Positions 1 to 7,659 of a stretch of 26,303 bases of DNA are shown here, piece by piece. The stretch comes from an uncultured Ruminococcus sp. (GTDB taxonomy: Bacteria; Bacillota; Clostridia; Oscillospirales; Ruminococcaceae). Each line of letters begins with the position of its first letter. Position 1 is the first letter of the stretch. The stretch covers positions 1 to 26,303 of the forward strand of contig UQKC01000036.1 in NCBI GenBank assembly GCA_900541495.1. Reading direction: 5' to 3'. The notes under the pieces were generated by a model. It searched no databases. It had not been told where the DNA came from and saw only the letters and a program-made list of their open reading frames with translations. A program made the position numbers and the translations under genes.

Positions 1-61
1 TGATATTCATGTATCTATCATATCATATTTTGAGTTTAGTGTCAACAGGCTCTAATATGTA

Positions 62-117
62 TCCGTATTGATGAAGCGATACGGAGCAGTCCACCAGTCA
101 AATTATGGCTTTGACTG
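62..117. terminator. two terminator-like hairpins near the window start
   Basis: Two stems follow each other: TCCGTAT (62-68) with ATACGGA (79-85), and CAGTCAAA (95-102) with TTTGACTG (110-117). The second is followed by TAATTTTCC. They may end a gene lying off the left edge, but no such gene is visible, so the role is inferred. The rest of 1-249 holds only the repeat fragment at 149-167 and the promoter at 178-206. Confidence 0.35.
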
Positions 118-148
118 TAATTTTCCGTAACAATATAATTACACATCG

Positions 149-167
149 CGCATTACGAATTACGCAT
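149..167. repeat. CGCATTACG-type dispersed repeat fragment
   Basis: CGCATTACGAATTACGCAT is a near-palindrome built from the words CGCATTACG and AATTACGCAT. The same words recur at 20061-20075 next to the MATE stop codon. Related sequence (AATTACGAATT, GCGCAATTCACAT) lies around 5742-5866. It looks like a short dispersed intergenic repeat and no function is visible. Confidence 0.5.
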
Positions 168-177
168 AAAAATACCC

Positions 178-206
178 TTGACGGAGCGCTTCTCTTGGTT
201 TATAAT
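178..206 (+). promoter_or_regulatory. sigma-A promoter of the 250-816 gene
   Basis: TTGACG (178-183), a 17-bp spacer and TATAAT (201-206) form a near-consensus promoter. It lies 43 bp before the ATG at 250. Confidence 0.8.
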
Positions 207-249
207 AGGATAAAAGCTTTGAAAAATATTGGCAGAAAGGCTCAGAACG

Positions 250-816
250 ATGAAAAAGCTCACTTGCTCCGACGTTGAAAACGAGTATCTTAAAAACACA
301 TCGCAAGTCCGCGATGAAGACATAAAAATGATAAACAAGAAAACGCGATGCAAGGAACGCCTTGCGGAAACTATCGTGCTTATTGCGATATTTGCCGCAG
401 GTACGGTCTATTCGCTTTTATACAGCAGAGAAACACTTCTCGCAAGCTGTATTATCGTGATAATGCTTTTGTGGGTGCTGAAAAAAGATCTGAAAAAGAT
501 AAATGTCACCGCCTGCTATGCTGTCGTGACCGAGAAAAAGGAGCGCTGGGCGAAAGAAAACGCCAAGAAGAAGCCTCATGTCCTGCCCTACGAACAGACC
601 GACTGCGTTGGCTCGTCCAACCGCAAACAGCACTTGTTTTACAATATACGAAGCTACTATTTCTGCTCGGTCGATATCAACGGAGAGGTTTTTGAATATG
701 TCTGCTGCTATGACAAGGACTATGATAAGATCGAGGTCGGAGATACGGTCGTTATCGGCGGAAACACAGGCTTGCCGATAGTTTACAAGTGCGAAGCTTC
801 GGAAAAAGGCAGCTGA
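250..816 (+). CDS. hypothetical protein with two predicted TM helices
   Basis: I do not recognise the family. The ATG at 250 is chosen because AGAAAGG (234-240) sits 9 nt upstream; an upstream TTG at 229 in the same frame has no ribosome binding site. The 188-residue product has a charged N-terminus (1-38) and two hydrophobic segments (about 41-58 and 62-78) separated by a short turn. A soluble C-terminal part of about 110 residues ends in a small beta-rich stretch (VDINGEVF, EVGDTVVIGG, LPIVYKCE). That suggests a membrane-anchored small beta domain; this is inference. It is a single-gene unit with its own promoter, and its terminator overlaps the last codons. Confidence 0.75.
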   Translation: MKKLTCSDVENEYLKNTSQVRDEDIKMINKKTRCKERLAETIVLIAIFAAGTVYSLLYSRETLLASCIIVIMLLWVLKKDLKKINVTACYAVVTEKKERWAKENAKKKPHVLPYEQTDCVGSSNRKQHLFYNIRSYYFCSVDINGEVFEYVCCYDKDYDKIEVGDTVVIGGNTGLPIVYKCEASEKGS

Positions 817-839
817 ACGGCTTTTTCCAAAAATTTTTT
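801..839 (+). terminator. intrinsic terminator overlapping the 3' end of the 250-816 gene
   Basis: GGAAAAAG (801-808) pairs with CTTTTTCC (821-828), followed by an A run and TTTTTT (834-839). The stop codon at 814-816 lies in the loop. Confidence 0.7.
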
Positions 840-847
840 CAAAACAC

Positions 848-876
848 TTGCCAAAACCGTTTCGGCGTGATATAAT
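848..876 (+). promoter_or_regulatory. sigma-A promoter of the riboswitch-antiporter unit
   Basis: TTGCCA (848-853), a 17-bp spacer and TATAAT (871-876). The predicted transcription start near 883 falls just before the first base of the riboswitch, as expected for a leader RNA. Confidence 0.85.
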
Positions 877-883
877 TACAAAA

Positions 884-983
884 AAGGGAATGAGGTTCTC
901 CCTAAGCAATTATTTGCTTGAACCGCTTGAATTTTAAGCTGATGACTTCTGCGATCATACGCAGAAGCTATCGGCTTTTTTTG
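884..983 (+). ncRNA. fluoride riboswitch (crcB motif) with intrinsic terminator
   Basis: The leader matches the crcB/fluoride aptamer layout. A GGGAATGAGG segment (886-895) carries the P1 5' strand and the start of P2, which closes with CCC (900-902). An extra hairpin AAGCAA..TTGCTT (904-919) follows, then the conserved AACCGC segment (921-926), the GCUU..AAGC stem (925-928 with 936-939) and the signature GCTGATGACTTCTGC (938-952). GAGGT can pair with ACTTC to close P1. The 3' strand is shared with a strong terminator: CTTCTGCG (946-953) pairs with CGCAGAAG (960-967), extended by AGCTGAT (937-943) with ATCGGCT (970-976) and seven Ts (976-982). Fluoride should stabilise the aptamer and block the terminator, turning the antiporter on. 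The match was made by eye against the known aptamer (Rfam RF01734), without a covariance-model score. Confidence 0.85.
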
Positions 984-1013
984 TTGCAAATTTTTATAAA
1001 AGGAGTTTTTTCT

Positions 1014-2216
1014 ATGCTGTTAAGTGTCGGTCTTATTCTTTTGGTCGGAATGTCGCTGGGGTGGCTTTGCAAAAAGCTGAAGCTGCCGAGTCTGCTCGGA
1101 ATGCTGCTGACGGGCGTTGTCCTCGGACCTTATGTGCTTGACCTGCTCGACCCAAGCATACTTAACATCTCGGCGGAGCTGCGAAAGATAGCTTTGATAA
1201 TAATTCTGACGAGGGCAGGACTTGGACTTGATATTTCGGGACTGAAAAAAATAGGCAGACCTGCCGTGCTGATGTGCTTCGTGCCTGCAAGCTTTGAGCT
1301 GCTCGGAATGATGCTCATTGCGCCGAAGCTTATGGGAATGTCCCTGCTTGAAGCGGCGATAATGGGGTCGGTTCTTGCGGCGGTTTCCCCTGCCGTTGTC
1401 GTTCCGAGAATGGTCAAGCTTATGGACGAGGGTTACGGCACTGCAAAGGGAATACCGCAGCTTATCCTTGCAGGCGCATCGGTGGACGATGTATATGTCA
1501 TCGTACTTTTCTCGACCTTTACGGGAATGGCGCAGGGCGGCAAAGCGTCCGTTCTGAGCTTTGTGAACATACCCGTTTCGATAATTCTCGGAATTGCGAT
1601 AGGTCTTGCGCTCGGCTTTGCGCTTGCGTTCTTTTTCAAAAAAGTACACCTGCGCGACACTTCAAAAGTGCTTATAATTCTGAGCATCTCGTTCCTGCTT
1701 GCGGCGGCGGAAGATCACCTTTCGACCGCGATAACATTTTCATCACTCATTGCGATAATGTTCCTCGGCGTAGGTTTACAGAAGAAGAGAGAAGAGGTCG
1801 CAAATCGGCTTTCCGCAAAATTCAGCAAGCTTTGGGTCGCAGCGGAGGTTTTTCTCTTTGTGCTCGTCGGCGCAACGGTCAATATCGGCTACCTCGGAAA
1901 TGTCGGCGTGAAGGCTTTGCTCGTTATCATCGGTGCACTTGCGTTCAGAATGTTGGGCGTTTTCGTCTGCCTGCTCGGAACGAAGCTTTCGTCAAAGGAA
2001 AGATTCTTTGCGATGATGGCATACACCCCTAAAGCGACGGTTCAGGCTGCGATAGGAGGGATCCCGCTCGCAATGGGTCTTGCCTGCGGCGAAACCGTGC
2101 TGACGGTCGCAGTTCTCGCAATAGTTCTGACCGCTCCGCTCGGTGCTTTTGCGATAGACCTTTCGTATAAAAAGCTGCTGGAAAAAGAGGAGAAAAAAAC
2201 ATTAGGGGTTCTCTGA
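1014..2216 (+). CDS. cation:proton antiporter (NhaP/CPA type)
   Basis: This is an integral membrane antiporter of about 400 residues with roughly 12 hydrophobic segments, matching the Na+/H+ exchanger (CPA) fold. The start at 1014 is chosen because AAAAGGAG (998-1005) lies 8 nt upstream; an in-frame ATG 32 codons earlier lies inside the riboswitch. Recognisable features are the N-terminal repeat LLTGVVLGP, the acidic pair in GASVDDVYVI typical of the ion-binding helix, and a C-terminal half with TPKATVQAAIGGIPLAMGL. It exchanges a cation, or possibly expels an anion-linked substrate, for protons across the cytoplasmic membrane. The upstream fluoride switch implies a role in fluoride tolerance or the accompanying pH stress (inference). 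The last residues (GVL) are encoded by the left arm of an inverted-repeat element, so the native C-terminus may have been altered. Confidence 0.88.
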   Translation: MLLSVGLILLVGMSLGWLCKKLKLPSLLGMLLTGVVLGPYVLDLLDPSILNISAELRKIALIIILTRAGLGLDISGLKKIGRPAVLMCFVPASFELLGMMLIAPKLMGMSLLEAAIMGSVLAAVSPAVVVPRMVKLMDEGYGTAKGIPQLILAGASVDDVYVIVLFSTFTGMAQGGKASVLSFVNIPVSIILGIAIGLALGFALAFFFKKVHLRDTSKVLIILSISFLLAAAEDHLSTAITFSSLIAIMFLGVGLQKKREEVANRLSAKFSKLWVAAEVFLFVLVGATVNIGYLGNVGVKALLVIIGALAFRMLGVFVCLLGTKLSSKERFFAMMAYTPKATVQAAIGGIPLAMGLACGETVLTVAVLAIVLTAPLGAFAIDLSYKKLLEKEEKKTLGVL

Positions 2217-2297
2217 AAACCGAAACAAAATAATACTTCGTATTATTCGCAAAGTCTCAACGAAAATTTGCCGTGAGGGAGGTTTTTAGAGAACTCC
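2205..2297. repeat. 93-bp inverted-repeat (MITE-like) element
   Basis: The left arm GGGGTTCTCTGAAAACC (2205-2221) and right arm GGTTTTTAGAGAACTCC (2281-2297) pair over 17 positions; the two non-identical positions are G-T (wobble) pairs. A second stem, AATAATAC (2229-2236) with GTATTATT (2240-2247), is nested inside. There is no coding capacity. The antiporter stop codon (2214-2216) lies in the left arm. It may be a miniature inverted-repeat element or a long terminator-like structure. Confidence 0.6.
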
Positions 2298-2543
2298 ATA
2301 AGTAAATCGATAAAAGTAAGCACACGCTTACTTTATGCCAAATTTCAGCAAAACGCCGTTTTCAAAACAAGTATTACGCATTAAACTCAACGTTTATATA
2401 GTCTATATTTAATATCAAATATATTCACACAAATTTAATATATATAGTGCCGTTTTATGTTATACTTATATGGGAAAAATTTGCGCTTTTTAATTAAACC
2501 GATTTTAAAGCGTGATCTCAATATATAAAAAGGAGTTTATATC
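2298..2543. other. AT-rich intergenic region before tpiA
   Basis: It contains a perfect 9-bp hairpin, AAAGTAAGC (2313-2321) with GCTTACTTT (2326-2334) and loop ACAC. An AT-rich stretch with a possible extended -10 for tpiA follows. No ORF or RNA gene is recognised. Confidence 0.5.
2458..2466 (+). promoter_or_regulatory. possible extended -10 promoter element for tpiA
   Basis: TGT followed by TATACT (2461-2466) resembles an extended -10. No good -35 is seen 17 bp upstream. The resulting leader would be about 70 nt. Confidence 0.35.
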
Positions 2544-3320
2544 ATGAATAAGACTTTAAGAAAAGCTGTTATCGCAGGTAACTGGAAAATGAACAAGACC
2601 CGTCCCGAAGCTAAGGAGCTTCTCGAAGCTATCAAGCCGCTCGTTGCCAATGCTGAGGGCAAGGTTGAAGTTATCGCTTGCGTTCCTTACACAAACCTTG
2701 AAACTGCTGTTGCCGCAACCGCAGGCTCTAACGTTAAGGTAGGCGCTGAGAACGTTCACTTTGAAAAGAGCGGCGCTTTCACCGGCGAAATTTCCGCTGA
2801 TATGCTCGTTGAGGTCGGCGTTGAATATGTTGTTCTCGGTCACTCCGAGCGCCGTCAGTACTTCGGCGAAACAGATGAGACCGTAAACAAGCGCACAAAG
2901 GCTGCTCTTGCTGCAGGTCTTAAGCCTATCGTTTGCGTTGGCGAGCTTCTTTGGGAAAGAGAAGCAAACATCACAGAGGAAGTTATCGCTCGTCAGATCA
3001 AGCTTGACCTCGCAGGTGTTTCCGCTGATGATATCAAGAAGACTATCATTGCTTACGAGCCTGTTTGGGCTATCGGCACAGGCAAGACTGCTACTGCAGA
3101 TCAGGCTCAGGAAGTTTGCGCATTTATCCGTGCAACTCTTGCAAAGCTTTACGGTGCTGCTGTTGCTGACGCTGTTACAATTCAGTACGGCGGTTCTATG
3201 AACGCAGGCAACGCTGCAGAACTCCTTTCCAAGCCTGACGTTGACGGTGGTCTTATCGGCGGTGCTTCCCTTAAGGCTAACGACTTCAACACTATCGTAC
3301 AGGCTGCTGTAAACGGCTAA
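2544..3320 (+). CDS. tpiA: triosephosphate isomerase
   Basis: It interconverts dihydroxyacetone phosphate and glyceraldehyde 3-phosphate in glycolysis, in the cytoplasm. The 258-residue length is normal for the family. The active-site residues are present: N13 and K15 in AGNWKMNK, H100 in GHSERR, E172 in AYEPVWAIGTG (loop 6), and the phosphate-binding YGGS at 215-218. The start is set by AAAAAGGAG (2527-2535), 8 nt before the ATG. Codon use is strongly biased (GCT, CTT/CTC, AAG), typical of a highly expressed gene here. It is the first gene of a probable operon: the next start is 31 bp downstream and no terminator intervenes, giving tpiA - small membrane protein - gpmI. Confidence 0.98.
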   Translation: MNKTLRKAVIAGNWKMNKTRPEAKELLEAIKPLVANAEGKVEVIACVPYTNLETAVAATAGSNVKVGAENVHFEKSGAFTGEISADMLVEVGVEYVVLGHSERRQYFGETDETVNKRTKAALAAGLKPIVCVGELLWEREANITEEVIARQIKLDLAGVSADDIKKTIIAYEPVWAIGTGKTATADQAQEVCAFIRATLAKLYGAAVADAVTIQYGGSMNAGNAAELLSKPDVDGGLIGGASLKANDFNTIVQAAVNG

Positions 3321-3351
3321 TAAAGTGACTATCAACAGGAGAGAGCGATAA

Positions 3352-3627
3352 ATGAGGGCGGCGAAAAAATTCAGCGCAAAACGGGCGTTCATCGTGCTTT
3401 TATGCACATTAGCCGTCCTTTCCGCAGGCTTTTTTGCGACCGACCTTGTCCGCGCAAAGCGGTACAAGCTCCCTCCTGTTTTCTGTTTTACAGTTATCGA
3501 TTATGGAAATGGCAGCAAAGATCACTACGGTTTAGGCTACAAGGTATGGGAGGACTACGACCCTTTCGACCGAACGACCGATTACTATGTCGGCTTTTGG
3601 CTTATCCCGAAATTCTTCTGCTTGTGA
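3352..3627 (+). CDS. small membrane or exported hypothetical protein
   Basis: This 91-residue protein begins at an ATG preceded by AGGAGAG (3337-3343) at 8 nt. A basic N-terminus (KKFSAKR) leads into one hydrophobic helix (about 12-30), so it is probably anchored with the rest outside, or exported. The remainder is rich in aromatic residues, with a YGLGYKVWEDY segment followed by YYVGFWLIPKF. I have a loose memory of similar GLGYKV segments in small uncharacterised clostridial membrane proteins, but assign no function. It lies between tpiA and gpmI with gaps of 31 and 19 bp, so it is probably cotranscribed. Its codon use is less biased than either neighbour, suggesting later insertion into the glycolytic operon (inference). 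Confidence 0.7.
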   Translation: MRAAKKFSAKRAFIVLLCTLAVLSAGFFATDLVRAKRYKLPPVFCFTVIDYGNGSKDHYGLGYKVWEDYDPFDRTTDYYVGFWLIPKFFCL

Positions 3628-3646
3628 AATGAAAGGATTGATATTT

Positions 3647-5164
3647 ATGGCAAAAAAACCAATCGCTCTTATCATTATGGACGGCTGCGGCATCAATAAG
3701 GATACCTACGGCAATGCCGTTGCAGCTGCAAAGAAGCCTAACCTTGACAGATATCTCGCAGAATGGCCTCACACAACTATCGGCGCAAGCGGAATGTGCG
3801 TTGGTCTTCCTGACGGTCAGATGGGCAACTCCGAAGTTGGTCATACAAATATGGGCGCAGGCAGGATCGTTTATCAGGAGCTTACAAGAATCACAAAGTC
3901 CATTGACGACGGCGATTTCTTCAAGAACGAGGCTCTTAACGAAGCTATCGACAACTGCAAGAAGAACGGCACCGCTCTTCATCTCTTCGGACTTCTCTCC
4001 AACGGCGGCGTTCACTCACACAACACTCACCTCTACGGTCTTTTGAAGCTTGCAAAGCAGGCAGGACTTGAAAAGGTATTCGTTCACGCTATCCTCGACG
4101 GACGTGATGTTCCTCCTACAAGCGGCAAGGATTTCGTTGCAGAGCTTCAGGAAAAGATGAACGAGATCGGCATCGGCAAGATCGCAAGCCTTTCGGGTCG
4201 TTACTATGCAATGGACAGAGATAACAACTGGGACAGAGTTGAAAAGGCTTACGCTGCATTCGTTTACGGCGAGGGCAATCAGGCTGACGACGCTGTTGCA
4301 GCAGTTGAAAAGTCCTACGCTGACAACGTTACCGATGAGTTCGTTATCCCGACTGTTATCAGCGGCACAGAGCGCATCAAGGCTAACGACAGCATCATCT
4401 TCTTCAACTTCCGCCCCGACAGAGCGCGTGAAATTACAAGAACATTCGTTGACCCTGATTTCAAGGGCTTCGAGAGAAAGAACGGCTTCTTCCCCGTAAC
4501 CTACGTTTGCTTCACACAGTATGATGCAACAATGCCTAACGTTAAGGTTGCATTCAAGCCACAGTCCCTCAACAACACACTCGGTCAGTATATCTCCGAA
4601 AAGGGACTCAAGCAGCTCAGAATCGCTGAAACAGAAAAGTACGCTCACGTTACTTTCTTCTTCAACGGCGGCGTAGAAAAGCAGTATGAGGGCGAAGACA
4701 GAATCCTCGTTAACTCCCCTAAGGTTGCAACATACGATCTCAAGCCTGAAATGAGCGCTTACGAAGTTACAGACAAGGTAGTTGAAGCTATCAACTCCGA
4801 AAAGTATGATATGATAATCCTCAACTACGCTAACTGCGATATGGTTGGTCACACAGGCGTTTTCGATGCAGCAGTAAAGGCTGTTGAAGCTGTTGATACC
4901 TGCGTAGGCAGAACAGTTGACGCTATCCTTGCTCACGGCGGCACAGCACTCATCACAGCTGACCACGGCAACGCTGACAAGATGTACGAAGCTGACGGCT
5001 CACCGTTCACAGCTCATACAACTAACGTTGTTCCTCTTATCATCGCAGGTCAGAAGGGCGAACTCCGTGAAGGCGGCGTTCTCGCAGACCTCGCACCTAC
5101 AATGCTCAAGATAATGGGACTTCCTCAGCCTGAAGAAATGACAGGCAAGTCAATTCTTCTCTAA
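3647..5164 (+). CDS. gpmI: 2,3-bisphosphoglycerate-independent phosphoglycerate mutase
   Basis: It converts 3-phosphoglycerate to 2-phosphoglycerate through a phosphoserine intermediate, using metal ions in an alkaline-phosphatase-like fold. The start is the ATG of MAKKPIALIIMDGCG, because GAAAGGA (3631-3637) lies 9 nt upstream; a longer in-frame extension back to 3587 would overlap the previous gene. The product is 505 residues, normal for iPGM. D12 (MDGCG) and the nucleophile S62 (GQMGNSEVGHTN) are visible, as are the substrate-domain motif GRDVPP and the C-terminal metal motif TADHGNAD. Codon bias is as strong as in tpiA. A strong terminator follows at 5180-5215, closing the operon. Confidence 0.97.
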   Translation: MAKKPIALIIMDGCGINKDTYGNAVAAAKKPNLDRYLAEWPHTTIGASGMCVGLPDGQMGNSEVGHTNMGAGRIVYQELTRITKSIDDGDFFKNEALNEAIDNCKKNGTALHLFGLLSNGGVHSHNTHLYGLLKLAKQAGLEKVFVHAILDGRDVPPTSGKDFVAELQEKMNEIGIGKIASLSGRYYAMDRDNNWDRVEKAYAAFVYGEGNQADDAVAAVEKSYADNVTDEFVIPTVISGTERIKANDSIIFFNFRPDRAREITRTFVDPDFKGFERKNGFFPVTYVCFTQYDATMPNVKVAFKPQSLNNTLGQYISEKGLKQLRIAETEKYAHVTFFFNGGVEKQYEGEDRILVNSPKVATYDLKPEMSAYEVTDKVVEAINSEKYDMIILNYANCDMVGHTGVFDAAVKAVEAVDTCVGRTVDAILAHGGTALITADHGNADKMYEADGSPFTAHTTNVVPLIIAGQKGELREGGVLADLAPTMLKIMGLPQPEEMTGKSILL

Positions 5165-5179
5165 GAAACAGTAAATTTT

Positions 5180-5215
5180 GGCGCAGCCTGCAAAGTTTGC
5201 GGCTGCGCCTTTTTT
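5180..5215 (+). terminator. intrinsic terminator after gpmI
   Basis: GGCGCAGCC (5180-5188) pairs with GGCTGCGCC (5201-5209), followed by six Ts (5210-5215). The loop is itself self-complementary (GCAAA..TTTGC). Confidence 0.92.
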
Positions 5216-5232
5216 GTAAATGGTGGATCAAA

Positions 5233-5736
5233 ATGAACGAGCTTAAAGAACGGGAAAAGGAAAAAAAGCAGAAGCTAAAGCAGCTCGAAGCCGAAATAAA
5301 AGAGATGAAGCGCGACCACAAGGAAACGTTTGAAACGATGTCCCGCCCCGCTTTAGGTCATAAAAAGCCGCAGAAAAAGCAGCTTGTCTGCGCCGCCGTT
5401 GGTGCGCTCATCTTGATATCCGCAGTGCTGTGGCTGTATATATTTCCGCCAACGTTTGACAGATATGCGATCTTTCGGCTTGGAACTATACGATTCACGC
5501 GAACTGTATTTTTCCTGCCGCTCGCGCTGTCATCAGTCGCGCTGATACTCTGCAAAAAGCGAAAGAGATATATCATCTCGTTTTTCCCGAGCGCTGTGAT
5601 AGCAATAGTCGGCGCAGTGGTAACAACCAAAACGGAAATGCTGCTGTTTCCCGTATGGATATACGCAGTCGCATACAGCGGAATTTTCATCGGAATAGGA
5701 CTTCTGCTTTTCGCGGCATTTCTTAATAAAAGATAA
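5233..5736 (+). CDS. hypothetical protein: N-terminal coiled coil plus TM helices
   Basis: No family is recognised. The chosen start is the ATG at 5233 (MNELKERE), with a weak GGTGGA 6-7 nt upstream; the frame is open further back, but that part lies in the gpmI terminator. The 167-residue product begins with a highly charged heptad-like segment (about 1-35, rich in K/E/L), likely a coiled coil. About four hydrophobic helices follow (near 55-72, 90-107, 115-133 and 140-162). It sits just beyond the gpmI terminator with no clear promoter of its own, so expression may depend on read-through or a promoter inside gpmI. It is convergent with pyrG. Confidence 0.65.
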   Translation: MNELKEREKEKKQKLKQLEAEIKEMKRDHKETFETMSRPALGHKKPQKKQLVCAAVGALILISAVLWLYIFPPTFDRYAIFRLGTIRFTRTVFFLPLALSSVALILCKKRKRYIISFFPSAVIAIVGAVVTTKTEMLLFPVWIYAVAYSGIFIGIGLLLFAAFLNKR

Positions 5737-5741
5737 ATATC

Positions 5742-5788
5742 AAAATGCGCAATTCACATAACCATAGAATGTGAATTGCGCATTTTTT
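5742..5788. terminator. bidirectional terminator between convergent genes
   Basis: A perfect 18-bp stem, AAAATGCGCAATTCACAT (5742-5759) with its complement (5769-5786), has a 9-nt loop, and T runs lie on both strands. It separates the 5233-5736 gene from pyrG. Its words resemble the CGCATTACG repeat family. Confidence 0.85.
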
Positions 5789-5812
5789 CATCATAAAAAC
5801 CCGATATAGAAA

Positions 5813-5843
5813 ATCCGCCCCTACCAACGTTGGAGAGGCGGAT
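5813..5843. repeat. imperfect palindrome of the GGCGGAT repeat family
   Basis: ATCCGCC (5813-5819) and GGCGGAT (5837-5843) flank the perfect palindrome CCAACGTTGG (5824-5833). Read on the minus strand, GTAGGGGCGGATT followed by CTATATC resembles the repeat copies at 19738-19774 and 19991-20027. It may also help terminate pyrG. Confidence 0.55.
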
Positions 5844-5863
5844 CACAATAATTACGAATTAAA

Positions 5864-7474
5864 TTACTGTTTATTTTCCATATACTCTTTTGAAGCACGG
5901 ATAAAGTCTGCGAAAAGCTTCTGCGGCTTGTTCGGACGGGACTTGAACTCGGGGTGGAACTGTACGCCGACAAACCATGGGTGATCCTTGACTTCTACGA
6001 TCTCGACAAGGCGTTCATCGGGTGACTGACCTGCGATAACAAGTCCTGCATCTGCGAGCTTGGAACGGAATGCATTATTGAATTCCCATCTGTGACGGTG
6101 ACGCTCATAGATAAGCGGCTCGCCGTAAACTCTTGCTGAGGTCGTTCCCTCTGTAAGCTTACATGGATAAAGTCCAAGTCGCATTGTGCCGCCCTTGTTG
6201 GTAACGTCCTTCTGGTCTTCCATTATATCGATAACGGGGTAAGGTGTTTCGCCAAACTCTGTGGAGTTTGCGCCCGAAAGTCCGAGGACATTTCTTGCAT
6301 ACTCGATAACTGCCATCTGCATACCGAGGCAGATACCGAACAGCGGAACTTTATTTTCACGCGCATAGCGGATAGATTCGATCATACCCTCGATTCCACG
6401 GTCGCCGAATCCGCCGGGGACGATGATACCGTCGCACTTTGCAAGCATCTCTGCTGCATTTTCTCTTGTAACTTCTTCGGAATTTATCCACTCGATATCG
6501 ATCTGTGCATCGTTTACGATACCGCCGTGGCGAAGTGCTTCAGCAACGGAGAGGTACGCATCATGGAGAACGACATACTTTCCGACAAGTCCGATAGTAA
6601 CTGTCTTATGTGCGTTCTTTGCACGGTTGACCATTTCTGTCCACTCGGTAAGGTCGGGCTTCTGAACGGGAAGTCCGAGGTGGTGGCAAACGCTGTCTGC
6701 GAGTCCCTCTTTTTCAAGCCAGAGTGGAACTTCATACAGTGACGGAGCTGTAAGGTTCTGGATAACGTCCTCAGGACGAACGTTACAGAAAAGCGCGATC
6801 TTCTTGCGCATATCTTCGGGAATTTCCTTTTCGGAACGGCAGACGATGATGTTCGGCTGGATACCGATAGAAAGAAGTTCCTTTGTGGAATGCTGTGTAG
6901 GTTTGGACTTGAGTTCCTCCGAGCCTGCGATATACGGAACGAGAGTAACGTGGATATAAACTGCGTTTTCTCTGCCGACTTCAGTAACTACCTGACGGAT
7001 AGCTTCAAGGAACGGTGTGGATTCGATATCGCCGACAGTACCGCCGATCTCGGTAATAACGATGTCGGTATCCTTTTCCTTGCCGACACGGTAAACTCTT
7101 TCCTTGATCTCATTTGTGATGTGCGGGATAACCTGAACAGTTCCGCCGAGATAGTCGCCTCTGCGCTCCTTGTTGAGGACAGTCCAGTATATCTTACCCG
7201 TTGTAACATTGGAGTTAACGGAGAGATTTTCATCGATGAAACGCTCATAGTGACCGAGGTCAAGGTCGGTTTCAGCACCGTCATCGGTAACGAAAACTTC
7301 GCCGTGCTGATATGGGGACATTGTGCCCGGGTCGAGATTTATATAAGGGTCAAACTTCTGAATTGTAACGCGGTAGCCTCTTTCTTTAAGCAGACGGCCA
7401 AGTGATGCAGCGGTGATACCCTTTCCGAGTCCCGAAACAACGCCGCCCGTAACGAATATGTACTTAATCGGCAT
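5864..7474 (-). CDS. pyrG: CTP synthase
   Basis: It makes CTP from UTP, ATP and glutamine in the cytoplasm, the last step of pyrimidine nucleotide synthesis. The start at 7474 (MPIKYIFVTGG) is chosen because AAAGGA (7490-7485) lies 10 nt upstream; a TTG two codons earlier would be only 4 nt from it. The product is 536 residues, normal for the family. The N-terminal amidoligase domain carries the P-loop VVSGLGKGITAASLG near 12-26. The C-terminal class I glutamine amidotransferase carries the nucleophile C382 in FGICLGMQMA and VQFHPEFKSRP with the catalytic His and Glu. It is a single-gene unit with its own consensus promoter and no visible attenuator. Confidence 0.97.
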   Translation of the reverse strand: MPIKYIFVTGGVVSGLGKGITAASLGRLLKERGYRVTIQKFDPYINLDPGTMSPYQHGEVFVTDDGAETDLDLGHYERFIDENLSVNSNVTTGKIYWTVLNKERRGDYLGGTVQVIPHITNEIKERVYRVGKEKDTDIVITEIGGTVGDIESTPFLEAIRQVVTEVGRENAVYIHVTLVPYIAGSEELKSKPTQHSTKELLSIGIQPNIIVCRSEKEIPEDMRKKIALFCNVRPEDVIQNLTAPSLYEVPLWLEKEGLADSVCHHLGLPVQKPDLTEWTEMVNRAKNAHKTVTIGLVGKYVVLHDAYLSVAEALRHGGIVNDAQIDIEWINSEEVTRENAAEMLAKCDGIIVPGGFGDRGIEGMIESIRYARENKVPLFGICLGMQMAVIEYARNVLGLSGANSTEFGETPYPVIDIMEDQKDVTNKGGTMRLGLYPCKLTEGTTSARVYGEPLIYERHRHRWEFNNAFRSKLADAGLVIAGQSPDERLVEIVEVKDHPWFVGVQFHPEFKSRPNKPQKLFADFIRASKEYMENKQ

Positions 7475-7515
7475 AATCAAACGATCCTTTCTTACAAATA
7501 AACATACTTTATTCT

Positions 7516-7544
7516 ATTATACCCTTTTTTTATTGAAATTGCAA
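7516..7544 (-). promoter_or_regulatory. sigma-A promoter of pyrG
   Basis: On the minus strand TTGCAA (7544-7539), a 17-bp spacer and TATAAT (7521-7516) lie 41 bp before the start codon. Confidence 0.8.
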
Positions 7545-7623
7545 GCATATTTTCAATATTCGGCACATTTTATATATTTTCAACATATTACAAACTGTTC
7601 TGTAAAAAAGTGGTATGTATCTG

Positions 7624-7651
7624 CTCTGCCGAAGATGAATTTCCGACAGAG
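7624..7651 (-). terminator. hairpin after spoVAE, no T run
   Basis: CTCTGCCG (7624-7631) pairs with CGACAGAG (7644-7651), with one G-U pair in the minus-strand RNA. It starts 9 nt past the spoVAE stop but lacks a T tract, so it is a weak terminator or an mRNA-end structure. Confidence 0.4.
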
Positions 7652-7659
7652 TAAAGAAT

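Noticed and set aside
2556..3467. Long minus-strand ORF (303 codons) opposite tpiA
   Set aside because: It is a shadow produced by the codon bias of tpiA; no ribosome binding site and a composition unlike a real protein.
4016..4966. Long minus-strand ORF (316 codons) opposite gpmI
   Set aside because: It is antisense to a fully conserved enzyme, is rich in Cys/Ser/Val from reverse reading, and has no initiation signals.
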